Assembly: GCA_944322025.1 (NCBI GenBank)
Contig: CALUOH010000049.1
Location: 1-64,000 of the forward strand
Reading direction: 5' to 3'
DNA length: 64,000 nucleotides
Source of the DNA: an uncultured Bacteroidales bacterium
GTDB lineage: Bacteria > Bacteroidota > Bacteroidia > Bacteroidales > Paludibacteraceae
Under the pieces are notes generated by a model. The model had not been told where the DNA came from. It made no database searches and saw only the letters and a list, made by a program, of their open reading frames with translations. Below, in pieces: positions 35,444-44,556 of this stretch (positions are counted from its first letter, which is position 1; each line of letters begins with the position of its first letter). A program made the position numbers and the translations under genes.

Positions 35444-36619
35444 TTACTCCCTGTCCGCCAATGCTTTCAAGCCGTCGATGTCAAAGCCGAGAGAGAAACG
35501 GAGCGTCTGGTCAAGAGGATTGCTCTGTGCGAGACTTATGACATAGCCCACATCGAGTTTGAACGCAGACAACTTGAAGCCCGCACCGACTGTGAAGTAC
35601 TTACGGTTACCCTTGTCGTATGACTCGTTGTAATAACCCACACGGCCGAAGAACTGTTCGTTGTACGCATATTCGAGACCCACAGCCCAGTTTATCTCCT
35701 TCATCTCCTCAGCGAAACCGCCCGGCGCGTCGCAAAATGACATCCCTATGCCCTGCAATGAGGATATATTGTTATACTGCTCGTTGCTCATGGTCCATGT
35801 CTCGGGATTGTTCTCGTCAAAACCCTCTGCAAACCTTGACTGTATTGTCGGGACAAGATACTTGTTCACCTCCGCGCTTATCATGAGGCGGTTATAGTCA
35901 TCGAACGGGATGAAATAGCCCAGACCGAATTTCAGGTTGGTTGGGAGGAAGTTGCTGTTCTCGCCCTTGTCGTATGATATTTTCGTTCCGATGTTGGAAA
36001 GGTTAAAGCCCAATGTGAACTTTGACTCTCCAGTCGCTATGTCTATCGGCAACTGATAGAAGCCGTTGATGTCGGCCGTAAATCCGTAACCGGTATAGTA
36101 GTTCTCGTCTGTCCTCGCGCTGAGGTCGGACGCTATGAAGCGCAGTACGACACCCATAGAGAAATTCTCCGTAAGCAGACGTGAATACCCGAGGTCGAAT
36201 GTCATCTCATACGGGTTCACTCCATACGGTATAGACTCAGGGGCTTCCCTCAGCACCACCTCTCCGAGAGAGAAATAGCGCAGCGAAGCACTGACCGTAC
36301 CTGCCATGTCGCTTATCTTGTAATACCCGGAAAGGTAACCGAGATATATGTCATCCACGCCTAGACTGCGCAGCCACGGAGTGAAAGAGAACGCAAACCC
36401 GGCACTGCTCTTGGCCTGTGCGTATTTCGAGGAGTTCCAATATTGGGCATGCTCATCCGGATTAGTCGCCACGCCGACATCACCCATACCGCCGCCCACT
36501 GCATCAGGAGCAATGTTCAGGGCAGGAACAGCCGTCTGTATGACATTATAAGAACCCTCTTGTGCGGACATGAACAGTGACACGCCTGACACAATTACAA
36601 CCAACAAGATTTTTTTCAT
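35444..36619 (-). CDS. porV: Type IX secretion outer-membrane protein PorV (LptO)
   Basis: 391 residues: signal peptide MKKILLVVIVSGVSLFMSAQ then a FadL-like 14-stranded barrel. ALNIAPDAVGGGMGDVGVAT near residue 33 and AQYWNSSKYAQAKSSAGFAF near residue 58 are diagnostic of PorV. PorV shuttles cargo from the Sov/SprA translocon to the attachment complex containing PorU. Lies 163 bp after porU with its own TATATTTG box, so it may have extra transcription. Confidence 0.95.
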   Translation of the reverse strand: MKKILLVVIVSGVSLFMSAQEGSYNVIQTAVPALNIAPDAVGGGMGDVGVATNPDEHAQYWNSSKYAQAKSSAGFAFSFTPWLRSLGVDDIYLGYLSGYYKISDMAGTVSASLRYFSLGEVVLREAPESIPYGVNPYEMTFDLGYSRLLTENFSMGVVLRFIASDLSARTDENYYTGYGFTADINGFYQLPIDIATGESKFTLGFNLSNIGTKISYDKGENSNFLPTNLKFGLGYFIPFDDYNRLMISAEVNKYLVPTIQSRFAEGFDENNPETWTMSNEQYNNISSLQGIGMSFCDAPGGFAEEMKEINWAVGLEYAYNEQFFGRVGYYNESYDKGNRKYFTVGAGFKLSAFKLDVGYVISLAQSNPLDQTLRFSLGFDIDGLKALADRE

Positions 36620-36734
36620 AAACTGATTATAAATTACAAGTATTAATATTCAATATAATTTACATTCCCCCAACCACAAGTACACAGTTTTCCTCTCTCC
36701 GGCATATAGACCAACAACAATTCCTCTACCGGTA

Positions 36735-36742
36735 CAAATATA
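36735..36742 (-). promoter_or_regulatory. -7 box upstream of porV
   Basis: TATATTTG on the minus strand, 116 bp upstream of the porV ATG and within the porU-porV gap. Confidence 0.55.
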
Positions 36743-36782
36743 GTCAACTATATCCGAATTATAAACGTTGCACACTTGTTTT

Positions 36783-39700
36783 TTATTGTGCACGGACAAT
36801 TAATTTCACAGTACGCCAGGACTTGATGCCGTTCGCGTCTTCAAAAACCACCTTCGCTAGATATATCCCGTCCCCGGCCGTGAGGCCTCCCGCCGATTGC
36901 ATGTTCCACGGAATAACGGTCTGGCTGCTGCCGTCCGTTATTAATGTCCGCCCCGATGTCCACATCATCCTGCCCGCAAGGTCATAGACTGACACTGTGA
37001 CTGTCACCGGTGTCTGTGGCCTGTCATGCACGCATACGAAATTGGCATCTGTCGAAACAGGATTAGGATAAACATATACGTCATACAGCTCTGGAGCATA
37101 TTCATGGTCAACTTCAAACTCCACCTCTGCCGAAGACGAGTTGTTCTGTATGTCCCACACTCTGAAAAACAGTTTATGCTTGCCGTCCGCAAGCCCGGAA
37201 AGCTGATACCTTATCGTGCCTCTTTTATAGTCTCCTATCTCCGACTCGAAATAATGGTTAAGAACATACTGCTGCTTCGGGTCGTCATCTATTATCATCA
37301 CAATGTCATGCCCTATGCCTGACCCCACGGTATTTATGCCCGAATCGTCGCTTACATTGGCCACAAAGAGCGGCGAACTGTTGACCTTACCGCCGTTCTG
37401 GAACTGGGGGGAGTTGAGGTACAGGCTTATCTCCGGGCCTTGGTTCTCGTATTCAGCACCCTCAGCCTCACCTCCTACACAGATGTCCGAATATGAGCCG
37501 TTGGCCTCGTAGTTGTTATCCTCATCTACGGCGTAAACCACTATCTTGCCCAACCCATAGTTATACCGTATATCTTTCGGCATCTGGAATTGTATGGAGA
37601 ACTGGCCCTCCTTGACCTCTGCCTTGCCCGAAAACAGCAGACTTGACCTGTATCTGAATGTGAACGGCGAAGACCCCGCGTCATTGCACAGTGTTGTCAC
37701 CCTGCTCTCCTTGTCATACACCGAAACATGCGCATAGCCGTTGAACGACGGGTCATAATCGCCGCCGTACTCATTCATGCTGCCGCTCAATGTCACTATG
37801 CCAAGAGCACCTATTGTGTCTTTGCGCGACACGTCTATCGGCAACCCGTTGATGCTGTCTATGGAAACTTTGTGCGAATACGGTACGGCAAGGCGTACCG
37901 CAGGGTCACCCAGGTATATGAAGCTCATCCTGTTCCCGTCACCGATAAGTGCGTTTTTTGCACGCCGCACTGCCTCGCCAAGGGGTATCGTGACTCCCTC
38001 TTCGTCCCGTGTAAGCATGTTGCGCATCAGCTGTAAGTTGATATTCTCATTCGGGCCGGCATATACTGTACGCGATGTGGAAAGAAGCCCCATCGCGCCT
38101 CCGTTCGGATTCGTCATCAATGCCTCGCCGCCCGAATTGACATAATCGTCAAATCGGGAGAAACCGCATGTGGCTGTCACCCAAAACGGCAGGCACTCGT
38201 TATACATGCCCGTTATATCCTCCATTGAAAGTATGCGCTCGTTCGCCCACCCTTCATAACTGCCATGACCCATGTAGTTTATCATGGCTATGCCGAACCT
38301 TATGTAATCGTCAAACTCCCGTTTGGCCACTGGATACGACTCTCCCGATGCCGATACTTCCTGCAAATATGCGTCGAGGAATATTTTCCTTACCGTAATG
38401 TCCGGATACATGGCCTGCGCAAGGTTGGCCACTGTGTCCGCACTCTCCATATGCTGGTTGCCGTCGCCGTCATCAGCCACGAACAGTATCTGGTTCTTCC
38501 ATTCGCCCACCTTTTCGTTGTTCAGATAACTCAGTATCTTATCCACCGCGCTCCGGGCTTGGTCCGCAGTACTCGCAGGTATCCTCCCCACGCTTATATC
38601 CATCTGCTCCATCTCAATGGCGCTTCCCTCGTTGTCATCCAACAGAGCGAAATAATCATCCGTAGTATATGAGGCAGTCTCTGACAGCGAATTGTCCGAC
38701 TGGTATGTCAGAAGCCTGAATATATCGTCCGACCCGTTTCTGTCCTTGGTTATCTTCCTGTTGTCAAAGCATCCGTCCCCGAACAGGATAAGGTACTTCG
38801 GTGCGTCCCCCTCCCCCTCTGCCCTGTCGTAGAACATCTTCATGAACCTGCGGTAGGCGGTCGCGTCCGGCGTGCCTGAAGAAAATTCGTTATACACCGT
38901 CTCCGCATCCGTCACCACTACATTCATGCCGTCATAGTTGCTGTGCCACTCCGCCAGACGGTTGGCCTCCGTGATAAAGTCCCTATGCGATATTATCACC
39001 ATGTCCGTCTGTCCGATGCCGTGCAGGTTTTGGTTTGGAACACGTCCTGCTACCTCCGGTGTCATGAAGTTGTCTGACGACGGTGATACCGCTACAAATT
39101 CTCGAAGCGAAGAGACATCTGCCGTGAAACTGGCGGTAGACGATGACCTGTCTGCCGCCATTAGCTTCACGTCCGTCTTGTCCGTTATGTCCCATATTTG
39201 CACATCGTCCGGTGCTCCGCTGAGGCGGAATGTCACGCCTGCCTCATCTTCTCCCAAATAATCTGTCGTTCTGAACAGCAACGGGCTGCCGTCGCTTTTC
39301 ACCAATCTCCGCCGCAGGTTGAGCTCGAAGTAGTTGAGATATGCCGTACCCGTTGATGAACTGTATGTCAGTGTGACGGGGAGCGTGTTTCCTCCCGTCG
39401 GAGTAAATGTGTATGTCCCCGTCGCTATTTTCCCGTCGACTGACATATCGCTCACTGGTTTGGCCGGAATGGCAAGCCGCCCGATATTACTGCCGTTCAC
39501 ATTGGCAGATATATATGTCTCTGAGGAATATATGCCCACCACGTCAAGCACCATTGTGGCCTCCTCCGCTATGATATTTGGTATCGGCAGAGAGAAACTA
39601 TACGAAAGCCGTGGGCTGTTGAACTCTTCGCCCCAGAATATCTTGCCCGAGTTTATCAGCGAAATAGAGTCCCTCTCGTGTACATAATAATCTGTGAATG

Positions 39701-40601
39701 AGTTCACAGTAACCGCTCCTGCCACTTCCTCTCGTCCCGCTTCTCTGACATGCCTGCCCTCCGAATTCCCTGATGTGACGAAGTAATACCCGTAATCAGA
39801 ATACACGTTCCGCGTATGTGCATACAGCCCTGTGGCATTGTTGTACTTCCACGCCACCGGCCCTTGCGCATAGAACAGTATATAGTCGCCGCTGCCGAAC
39901 ACACCGTCGTTACCTTTATTCATGTAGATGGACACCTCCGGCAAATCGTCCGTATATGGCTCTGAAAACCTCTCCGGCAGCATCGCGCCCCCATAGCCGT
40001 GCACCCTCACATTGGCAGGCGACGGTATCCCCATCTCCACAAGCTGTTCGTATGTGAGTTTATAGATGCCCGTCTCGCCTATGCGCATTTTCACCCACTC
40101 CCCGGTTGCCAACGCCGAAGTCTCCGCATATCTCCCCGCCCTGTCCTCCGCAGCGGCTGCGCTTCTCTTCGCGGTTGCGTCACTGCACACTATGTCCACT
40201 GCGGTCAGCTTCCTCAGCTTCCCGCCTACACGTATGAACGGACACAGGCGCAGATAATATTTAGTCTGTGCCTTATCCGTCGCCACCACCGCACTCCACT
40301 GCGGCACAGTGCCGTACGCCATGCCTGCACGGCTAACTATCTCCTCCTCTTCCGGAGAAAGTGCAGCATGACGGATGTTCGTCACCTCGGTTGCCGCCGA
40401 GGCCGTCTCTTTCATAAGCACCGGAACGCCTGTCCAGTCAGGATATATGCCGTCGCCGAGATAAATGGAGCGCACCGTATGTGCAGAGTCGCGCCACTCT
40501 CTCACCCCGCCCCATTCGAGCTTGCAGCAGTATGTCTCGGCGTATGCGGCACACGCGCAAAGCACTACCACAACCGACGCTATTATTATCCTCTTTCTCA
40601 T
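36783..40601 (-). CDS. porU: Type IX secretion system sortase PorU
   Basis: 1272 residues from the ATG at 40601, which begins a signal peptide (MRKRIIIASVVVVLCACAAY); an ATG at 40613 adds four residues. A large N-terminal beta region is followed by a gingipain-like C25 peptidase domain from about residue 540, with the catalytic pair in MINYMGHGSYEGWANERI (His about 779) and PFWVTATCGFSRFDDY (Cys about 812). The C-terminal beta domain ends YDLAGRMMWTSGRTLIT...WRTVKLIVRA. PorU cleaves the sorting domain of cargo and links it to A-LPS. It follows the FAH gene with no gap, so rex-FAH-porU looks like one transcript. Confidence 0.94.
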   Translation of the reverse strand: MRKRIIIASVVVVLCACAAYAETYCCKLEWGGVREWRDSAHTVRSIYLGDGIYPDWTGVPVLMKETASAATEVTNIRHAALSPEEEEIVSRAGMAYGTVPQWSAVVATDKAQTKYYLRLCPFIRVGGKLRKLTAVDIVCSDATAKRSAAAAEDRAGRYAETSALATGEWVKMRIGETGIYKLTYEQLVEMGIPSPANVRVHGYGGAMLPERFSEPYTDDLPEVSIYMNKGNDGVFGSGDYILFYAQGPVAWKYNNATGLYAHTRNVYSDYGYYFVTSGNSEGRHVREAGREEVAGAVTVNSFTDYYVHERDSISLINSGKIFWGEEFNSPRLSYSFSLPIPNIIAEEATMVLDVVGIYSSETYISANVNGSNIGRLAIPAKPVSDMSVDGKIATGTYTFTPTGGNTLPVTLTYSSSTGTAYLNYFELNLRRRLVKSDGSPLLFRTTDYLGEDEAGVTFRLSGAPDDVQIWDITDKTDVKLMAADRSSSTASFTADVSSLREFVAVSPSSDNFMTPEVAGRVPNQNLHGIGQTDMVIISHRDFITEANRLAEWHSNYDGMNVVVTDAETVYNEFSSGTPDATAYRRFMKMFYDRAEGEGDAPKYLILFGDGCFDNRKITKDRNGSDDIFRLLTYQSDNSLSETASYTTDDYFALLDDNEGSAIEMEQMDISVGRIPASTADQARSAVDKILSYLNNEKVGEWKNQILFVADDGDGNQHMESADTVANLAQAMYPDITVRKIFLDAYLQEVSASGESYPVAKREFDDYIRFGIAMINYMGHGSYEGWANERILSMEDITGMYNECLPFWVTATCGFSRFDDYVNSGGEALMTNPNGGAMGLLSTSRTVYAGPNENINLQLMRNMLTRDEEGVTIPLGEAVRRAKNALIGDGNRMSFIYLGDPAVRLAVPYSHKVSIDSINGLPIDVSRKDTIGALGIVTLSGSMNEYGGDYDPSFNGYAHVSVYDKESRVTTLCNDAGSSPFTFRYRSSLLFSGKAEVKEGQFSIQFQMPKDIRYNYGLGKIVVYAVDEDNNYEANGSYSDICVGGEAEGAEYENQGPEISLYLNSPQFQNGGKVNSSPLFVANVSDDSGINTVGSGIGHDIVMIIDDDPKQQYVLNHYFESEIGDYKRGTIRYQLSGLADGKHKLFFRVWDIQNNSSSAEVEFEVDHEYAPELYDVYVYPNPVSTDANFVCVHDRPQTPVTVTVSVYDLAGRMMWTSGRTLITDGSSQTVIPWNMQSAGGLTAGDGIYLAKVVFEDANGIKSWRTVKLIVRAQ

Positions 40602-40613
40602 GACTCCAATCAT

Positions 40614-41225
40614 TTATTTCACTCGGAAATCGAACATCTTCCGCTCTCCGATAAACCCTTCAAGCCTGTCGTCAATGTCGACTCTCCCCACCCCTGATGG
40701 AGTGCCGGTATATATCAGGTCTCCTATTTTCAAGGTGAAAAACCTGCTCACGTATGCTATTATCCTGTCCACGGAGAATATCATCTCCCGCGTCGATGCC
40801 GACTGCACAGTCTCCCCGTTCTTGCGCAGCGAGAAATGTATGTCGTTGATGTCCAGCCCCTCCAGCCCTATGAAATCGCTTATGACCGCCGAGTTGTCAA
40901 AACCCTTGGCTATCTCCCACGGTGCGCCGGCCGCCTTTTGGCGTATCTGCAAGTCCCTCGCCGTAAAGTCCACTCCGAGTGCTATCTCGCTATAATACCT
41001 GTGGGCGAACCGCTCCGCTATGTTCTTCCCCAACCTGTTGATGCGCACCACCACCTCTGTCTCATACTCCACTCTGTCGGAAAATTTAGGTATGAAAAAC
41101 GGCTTGTTCTCCCTGAGCAGTGCCGAGTCGGGTTTCATGAAAACCGTCGGCTCTGTTATCTCGAAGTCACGCTGCATCTCCGCGTTGTGCAGCGGGTAGT
41201 TCCATCCTATGCAGATTATCTTCAT
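40614..41225 (-). CDS. Fumarylacetoacetate hydrolase family protein
   Basis: 203 residues from the ATG at 41225, which overlaps the rex stop in an ATGA; a longer frame to 41372 lies inside rex and is rejected. The fold is recognisable from KIICIGWNYPLHNAEMQ at the N terminus, VEYETEVVVRINRLGKNI near 60 (metal ligands), ALGVDFTARDLQIRQKAAGA near 93 and LIYTGTPSGVGRVDIDDRLE near 172. Such small FAH proteins act on oxaloacetate, acylpyruvates or related 2-keto acids; the substrate here is not known. Coupled to the redox regulator Rex and to porU. Confidence 0.88.
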   Translation of the reverse strand: MKIICIGWNYPLHNAEMQRDFEITEPTVFMKPDSALLRENKPFFIPKFSDRVEYETEVVVRINRLGKNIAERFAHRYYSEIALGVDFTARDLQIRQKAAGAPWEIAKGFDNSAVISDFIGLEGLDINDIHFSLRKNGETVQSASTREMIFSVDRIIAYVSRFFTLKIGDLIYTGTPSGVGRVDIDDRLEGFIGERKMFDFRVK

Positions 41226-41896
41226 GGCTCCGTGTCGGTTTGTCTCCTCTGTGACTCTATCTCCTGCTCTTCCCGCAGTCGGTTGAACATCACGGCAAGG
41301 TGCGCATACAGCGACGTGTTCTGCACCACTATGTTCTCCGGCACCCGTATCCTGAACGGCGTGAAGTTCCATATCGCCTTTATGCCGCCCGCCACCATCC
41401 TGTCGGCCGTGCTCTGGGCCACCTCCACCGGCACTGTCAACACACCTATCTTCACGCCCGTTTGCCCCCTTATCTCCTCAAACTTGTCAAGATGCTGTAT
41501 CGGTATATGGTTTATGTACGTCCCCACGAGTTCATATTTCACGTCAAAAGCGGCCACAAGATCCAGCCCGTACTGTTTCAGTCCCCCGTCGTGCAGGAGC
41601 GACGAACCGAGGCTTCCCGCCCCGAAAAGAAACGCGCTGTGCCTGTTTGAGAAACCCAAGAACTCGTCCAACGCCCTGATAAGCCCCTCTATCTCATACC
41701 CCACCCTCGTCTTGCCGGACAGTGTGACGAACGAAAAATCCTTTGCCACCACCGATGCGTCTATACCTATCTTCTGCGCGAACTGCGTGGACGAGATGTG
41801 CGTCTCTCCGCTCTGGCGCGCCAGCTTCGCATACGCAAGATACCACGGCAGTCGGCGCAACGTCGGCTCTGGCACTTTCACAAATATATTAGGCAT
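41222..41896 (-). CDS. rex: Redox-sensing transcriptional repressor Rex
   Basis: 224 residues. Winged-helix N terminus (LPWYLAYAKLARQSGETHIS then TQFAQKIGIDASVVAKDFSF) binds DNA; the Rossmann domain with FLFGAGSLGSSLLHDGG near residue 92 senses the NADH/NAD+ ratio; FTPFRIRVPENIVVQNTSLY near 178 forms the dimer arm. Rex controls fermentative and respiratory genes in many anaerobes. Here it heads a run with an FAH-family hydrolase and the T9SS sortase. The family C repeat C4 fills its upstream region and ends 85 bp from its ATG. Confidence 0.95.
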   Translation of the reverse strand: MPNIFVKVPEPTLRRLPWYLAYAKLARQSGETHISSTQFAQKIGIDASVVAKDFSFVTLSGKTRVGYEIEGLIRALDEFLGFSNRHSAFLFGAGSLGSSLLHDGGLKQYGLDLVAAFDVKYELVGTYINHIPIQHLDKFEEIRGQTGVKIGVLTVPVEVAQSTADRMVAGGIKAIWNFTPFRIRVPENIVVQNTSLYAHLAVMFNRLREEQEIESQRRQTDTEP

Positions 41897-41980
41897 ATTC
41901 TTTATCTAACTCCTTGTCATTCTCTTCTGTCGGCCGCATCCCCGTCACTCCCGTTCCTCTTTCACCCGCGTCGTCAGACG

Positions 41981-42152
41981 CAAAGACAGTGAAAATCGAG
42001 AGCAGTACATATGATGCAAAACTGGTGTTTTGCATTGCATTCTATTGTACAGCAGCATGACATGTGCCTTGGCACAATGGCAGGATACTGTACAATAGAA
42101 TGCGATACCGACGGCAGTCCGGCATATGTACTGCCGAGATGCATCCTGTCTT
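41981..42152. repeat. Family C repeat C4 with a multi-stem insert
   Basis: Outer arms AAGACAG (41983-41989) and CTGTCTT (42146-42152). P1 GCAGTACATATG (42002-42013) pairs perfectly with CATATGTACTGC (42123-42134). P2 is ATGCAAAAC-TGGT-GTTTTGCAT. P3 GCATTCTATTGTACAG (42037-42052) pairs perfectly with CTGTACAATAGAATGC (42088-42103). The P3 loop and P5 are almost the same as in C1 (GACATGTGCC, GGCACAATGGCAGGAT, ACCGACGGCAGTCCGGCATA), but P0, P1 and P3 differ in sequence while keeping pairing. Between divergent rex and the SUI1 gene. Confidence 0.75.
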
Positions 42153-42205
42153 GTACCAGCAGGTACAAAGATAGAAAAATTATTCCGTCTGCTCAATTAT
42201 TTCAC

Positions 42206-42213
42206 GTATATTT
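42206..42213 (+). promoter_or_regulatory. -7 box for the SUI1-family gene
   Basis: TATATTTG on the plus strand, 30 bp before the ATG at 42244. Confidence 0.65.
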
Positions 42214-42243
42214 GCACGGAAAAAATCAGAAACCGATACAAGC

Positions 42244-42588
42244 ATGAAAACCAACGACTGGAAAGAGCGTCTCAACATTGTATATTCCACCAACCCCGAT
42301 TTCGTCTACGAGACAGACAAAGCCGAGGAGCAGGAGACACTGCCGCCATTCCGGCAAAACCTCAAAGTGCAGCTTGACAAGCGCAACCGCGCAGGCAAAA
42401 AGGTTACTCTCGTCACAGGTTTCGTCGGCAGCGATGACGATCTCAAAACGCTGGGCAAGACCTTGAAAACCAAGTGCGGAGTGGGCGGCAGCGCAAAGGA
42501 CGGCGAGATTGTCATTCAGGGCGACTGGCGCGAAAAAGTCGGTGCGCTCCTGCGCAGCATGGGCTACAAATGTAAGATAGTCATGTAG
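42244..42588 (+). CDS. SUI1/eIF1-like translation factor (YciH family)
   Basis: 114 residues. The conserved eIF1 core is clear: GKKVTLVTGFVGSDDDLKTL near residue 50, CGVGGSAKDGEIVIQGDWRE near residue 77 and LLRSMGYKCKIVM at the end. In bacteria such proteins (YciH) bind the small ribosomal subunit and can discriminate against non-canonical initiation. The first 35 residues (DFVYETDKAEEQETLPPFRQ) are an extension typical of Bacteroidetes members. Single gene with a short leader. Confidence 0.92.
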   Translation: MKTNDWKERLNIVYSTNPDFVYETDKAEEQETLPPFRQNLKVQLDKRNRAGKKVTLVTGFVGSDDDLKTLGKTLKTKCGVGGSAKDGEIVIQGDWREKVGALLRSMGYKCKIVM

Positions 42589-42690
42589 TCCCGCACCATC
42601 CCACTCTCCAAAATAGGCATTCTCCATACAATGCCCACTCCTGTTGCACAACCTCTGCAGTTCATAACCCTCTGATATACATACAATTCA

Positions 42691-42815
42691 GCCACCTCCT
42701 CGCTACCTTCTCCCTAACCTCCCGCTACCCTCAACCAAGCGGTTCGCTCTTCTTGTTCAATCTTCTGTCAATACTCTTCAAATCCCGCCACTCATCTCGC
42801 CGTTACTCTTTTTAA
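42691..42815. repeat. 11-bp brick array B3
   Basis: Five hexamers every 11 bp: GCCACC 42691, GCTACC 42702, CCTAAC 42713, GCTACC 42724, CCAAGC 42735. Flank resembles B1 (50.8 kb) and B2 (54.1 kb), including CCCTCAACCAAGC and CCGTTACTCTTTT, but the middle has diverged and it has one extra brick. Fills the tail-to-tail gap between the SUI1 gene and the methyltransferase. Confidence 0.75.
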
Positions 42816-42858
42816 CCATTTTCCGAACAGTCCGCCATCTCCGCTCCCCTCTCACACC

Positions 42859-44107
42859 TCACGCCTGTCGTTCCTCCGTCCCGTCTTCGCCACCTACTCT
42901 CTTCCCAACTACTTTCTTTGTCATTATCAGCACTTTATCCCCATCATTCAGTGTCGTGCCGAACAGATATACCTCGCCCCCGTCTTTCACCCCGAGCCTC
43001 TTGCGCAAAGCCTCTGCGGCCATAGGGAAGTTACGCACGGCGACATTGGCCGCCTCCGCAGCCCTCTTCACCTCCGCCATCCCGCTCTTCGAGAACGGCA
43101 CTACTCTCTCCACCGAGAAAACCCTCCCCGGGAAACCCTCCACCGCCCTCTCCGATGTGAACAGGTGACTGTTCGGGTGCAGCTTTTCCACCTGATACTC
43201 AGCGCACACCGCGCCGAACACACCCGCTTTCATTATCGCGCTGTCCGGCTCATAGAGATACCGCTTCACACTCTCCGCCATGCGCGTTACCCCTGCGCAC
43301 CTATCTCCCGGCTCTACGGAGAAACGGCTCATCCTCCCGTCTGCGCCGAAGTTCACACACTCTATGCCGCACTCCCCCGCACACCCCCTGCGCAGATGCA
43401 GCAGCAGCTCCTTGCATTCGTTCTGCACCGAGACCACATACACCCTCTGCACCCGCTCCAACTGCCTAACGGCCAACGATATGTCCAGCATCGGCGACAG
43501 CTTGACCAGCACATCCTGTGCCACCTCCAAAAGCCTCTCCCTCAGTGCCGACACGTCCGGCGAACAGTCGCTCACGCTCACAACCTTGTGCCCGTTCTCG
43601 TCCCTCCGCGCCGGGTCGAGGTACACGACATCCGCACTGTCCCTCCCCGCCTGCGCGAGCCACTCCTCGGCACTCATGTTCCGCACACTCACCTCACGCC
43701 CGAGCACATCGAAATTGTGCTCCGCGATAGCGCAAAGCTCCCTGTCCCGCTCCACATACACCGCGCTCCACGCTCCGGCCGACATAAAGAAGCAGTCCAC
43801 CCCCCATGCCGCCCGTCAGGTCCACGAACCTGAACCTCCGCCCGCATGCCATCTGTCCCGCAATCTCCGCCTTAAACTCCGCCGTCCTCTGGCTTGAACA
43901 CTGCTCCACCGACAGCTGCCTCGGGTACACCACCCCGCCGTTCTCCGCCCACAGCGGCACCTTCTTCCTCATCGTCTGCCGTGCGGCAATCTGGCGCAAC
44001 GCCCACTGCACGTCCACCCCCGCAGGAGCCTTCCTCAGTGCCAGTGCCCGCACATCCTCCCCCTCATGCTCCTCTATATACTTGGCTGTCAATTCATCAA
44101 AAAACAT
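42859..44107 (-). pseudogene. THUMP-like-domain class I methyltransferase, frameshifted
   Basis: Two overlapping frames together give one protein of about 415 residues. The first (from ATG 44107, MFFDELTAKYIEEHEGEDVR) reaches RFRFVDLTGGMG, the SAM-binding loop. The second continues with VDCFFMSAGAWSAVYVERD, then YLDPARRDENGHKV (the D-P-A/P-R catalytic motif) and a C-terminal THUMP-like region. The break is a run of six C at 43800-43805 on the plus strand; five would restore ATG GGG GTG GAC TGC. Likely an RNA or DNA methyltransferase of a Bacteroidetes family. A real mutation, phase-variable tract and sequencing error are all possible. Confidence 0.85.
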
Positions 44108-44210
44108 ATTCAAACCCCGGTTAATAAAATCCATTCGGGATATAAAGATAAGCGAATTTCGTGTCATGGCAAAATCCGCACACCCTCAAATAATGCCCCA
44201 TCCCCTCCTC

Positions 44211-44380
44211 TGTAAATTAAGGTTAAAAAGACGTACTCTCGACGAAGCAGCACCGAAGCCCCTCCGAAGCCCCACCCTATCCTCAAGCCACCCCCTCCCA
44301 ACCCCAAATGCAAATCAAGGTTAAAAACACGTACTCTCGACGGAACGGCTACGGACACCCTACGGAGCATCTCCCAGCCC
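44211..44380 (+). repeat. Element A, copies A11 and A12 in tandem
   Basis: Heads at 44211-44241 and 44308-44339, 98 bp apart. Six bricks lie between: CGAAGC 44243, CGAAGC 44254, CGAAGC 44265, CCTATC 44276, GCCACC 44287, CCAACC 44298. After A12 come CGGAAC 44341, CGGACA 44352, CGGAGC 44363 and CCAGCC 44374. Lies between the methyltransferase 5' end and the CLC promoter. Confidence 0.88.
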
Positions 44381-44452
44381 TCTCCCCCTCCCTGCCGCCC
44401 TCTCACGCGCACAAAACCGTACAAAACAGCCACACAACCCGAATTTTATCCT

Positions 44453-44460
44453 TATCTTTG
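44453..44460 (+). promoter_or_regulatory. -7 box for the CLC channel gene
   Basis: TATCTTTG on the plus strand, 96 bp before the ATG at 44557. Confidence 0.65.
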
Positions 44461-44556
44461 CCCCGCCAAAACGCCGGCGCACTGGGACACACCTGCGGCA
44501 TCGGCACAACCGCGCATATAGGCAAACACAAAAACGGCAACAAACTGAACGACAGA

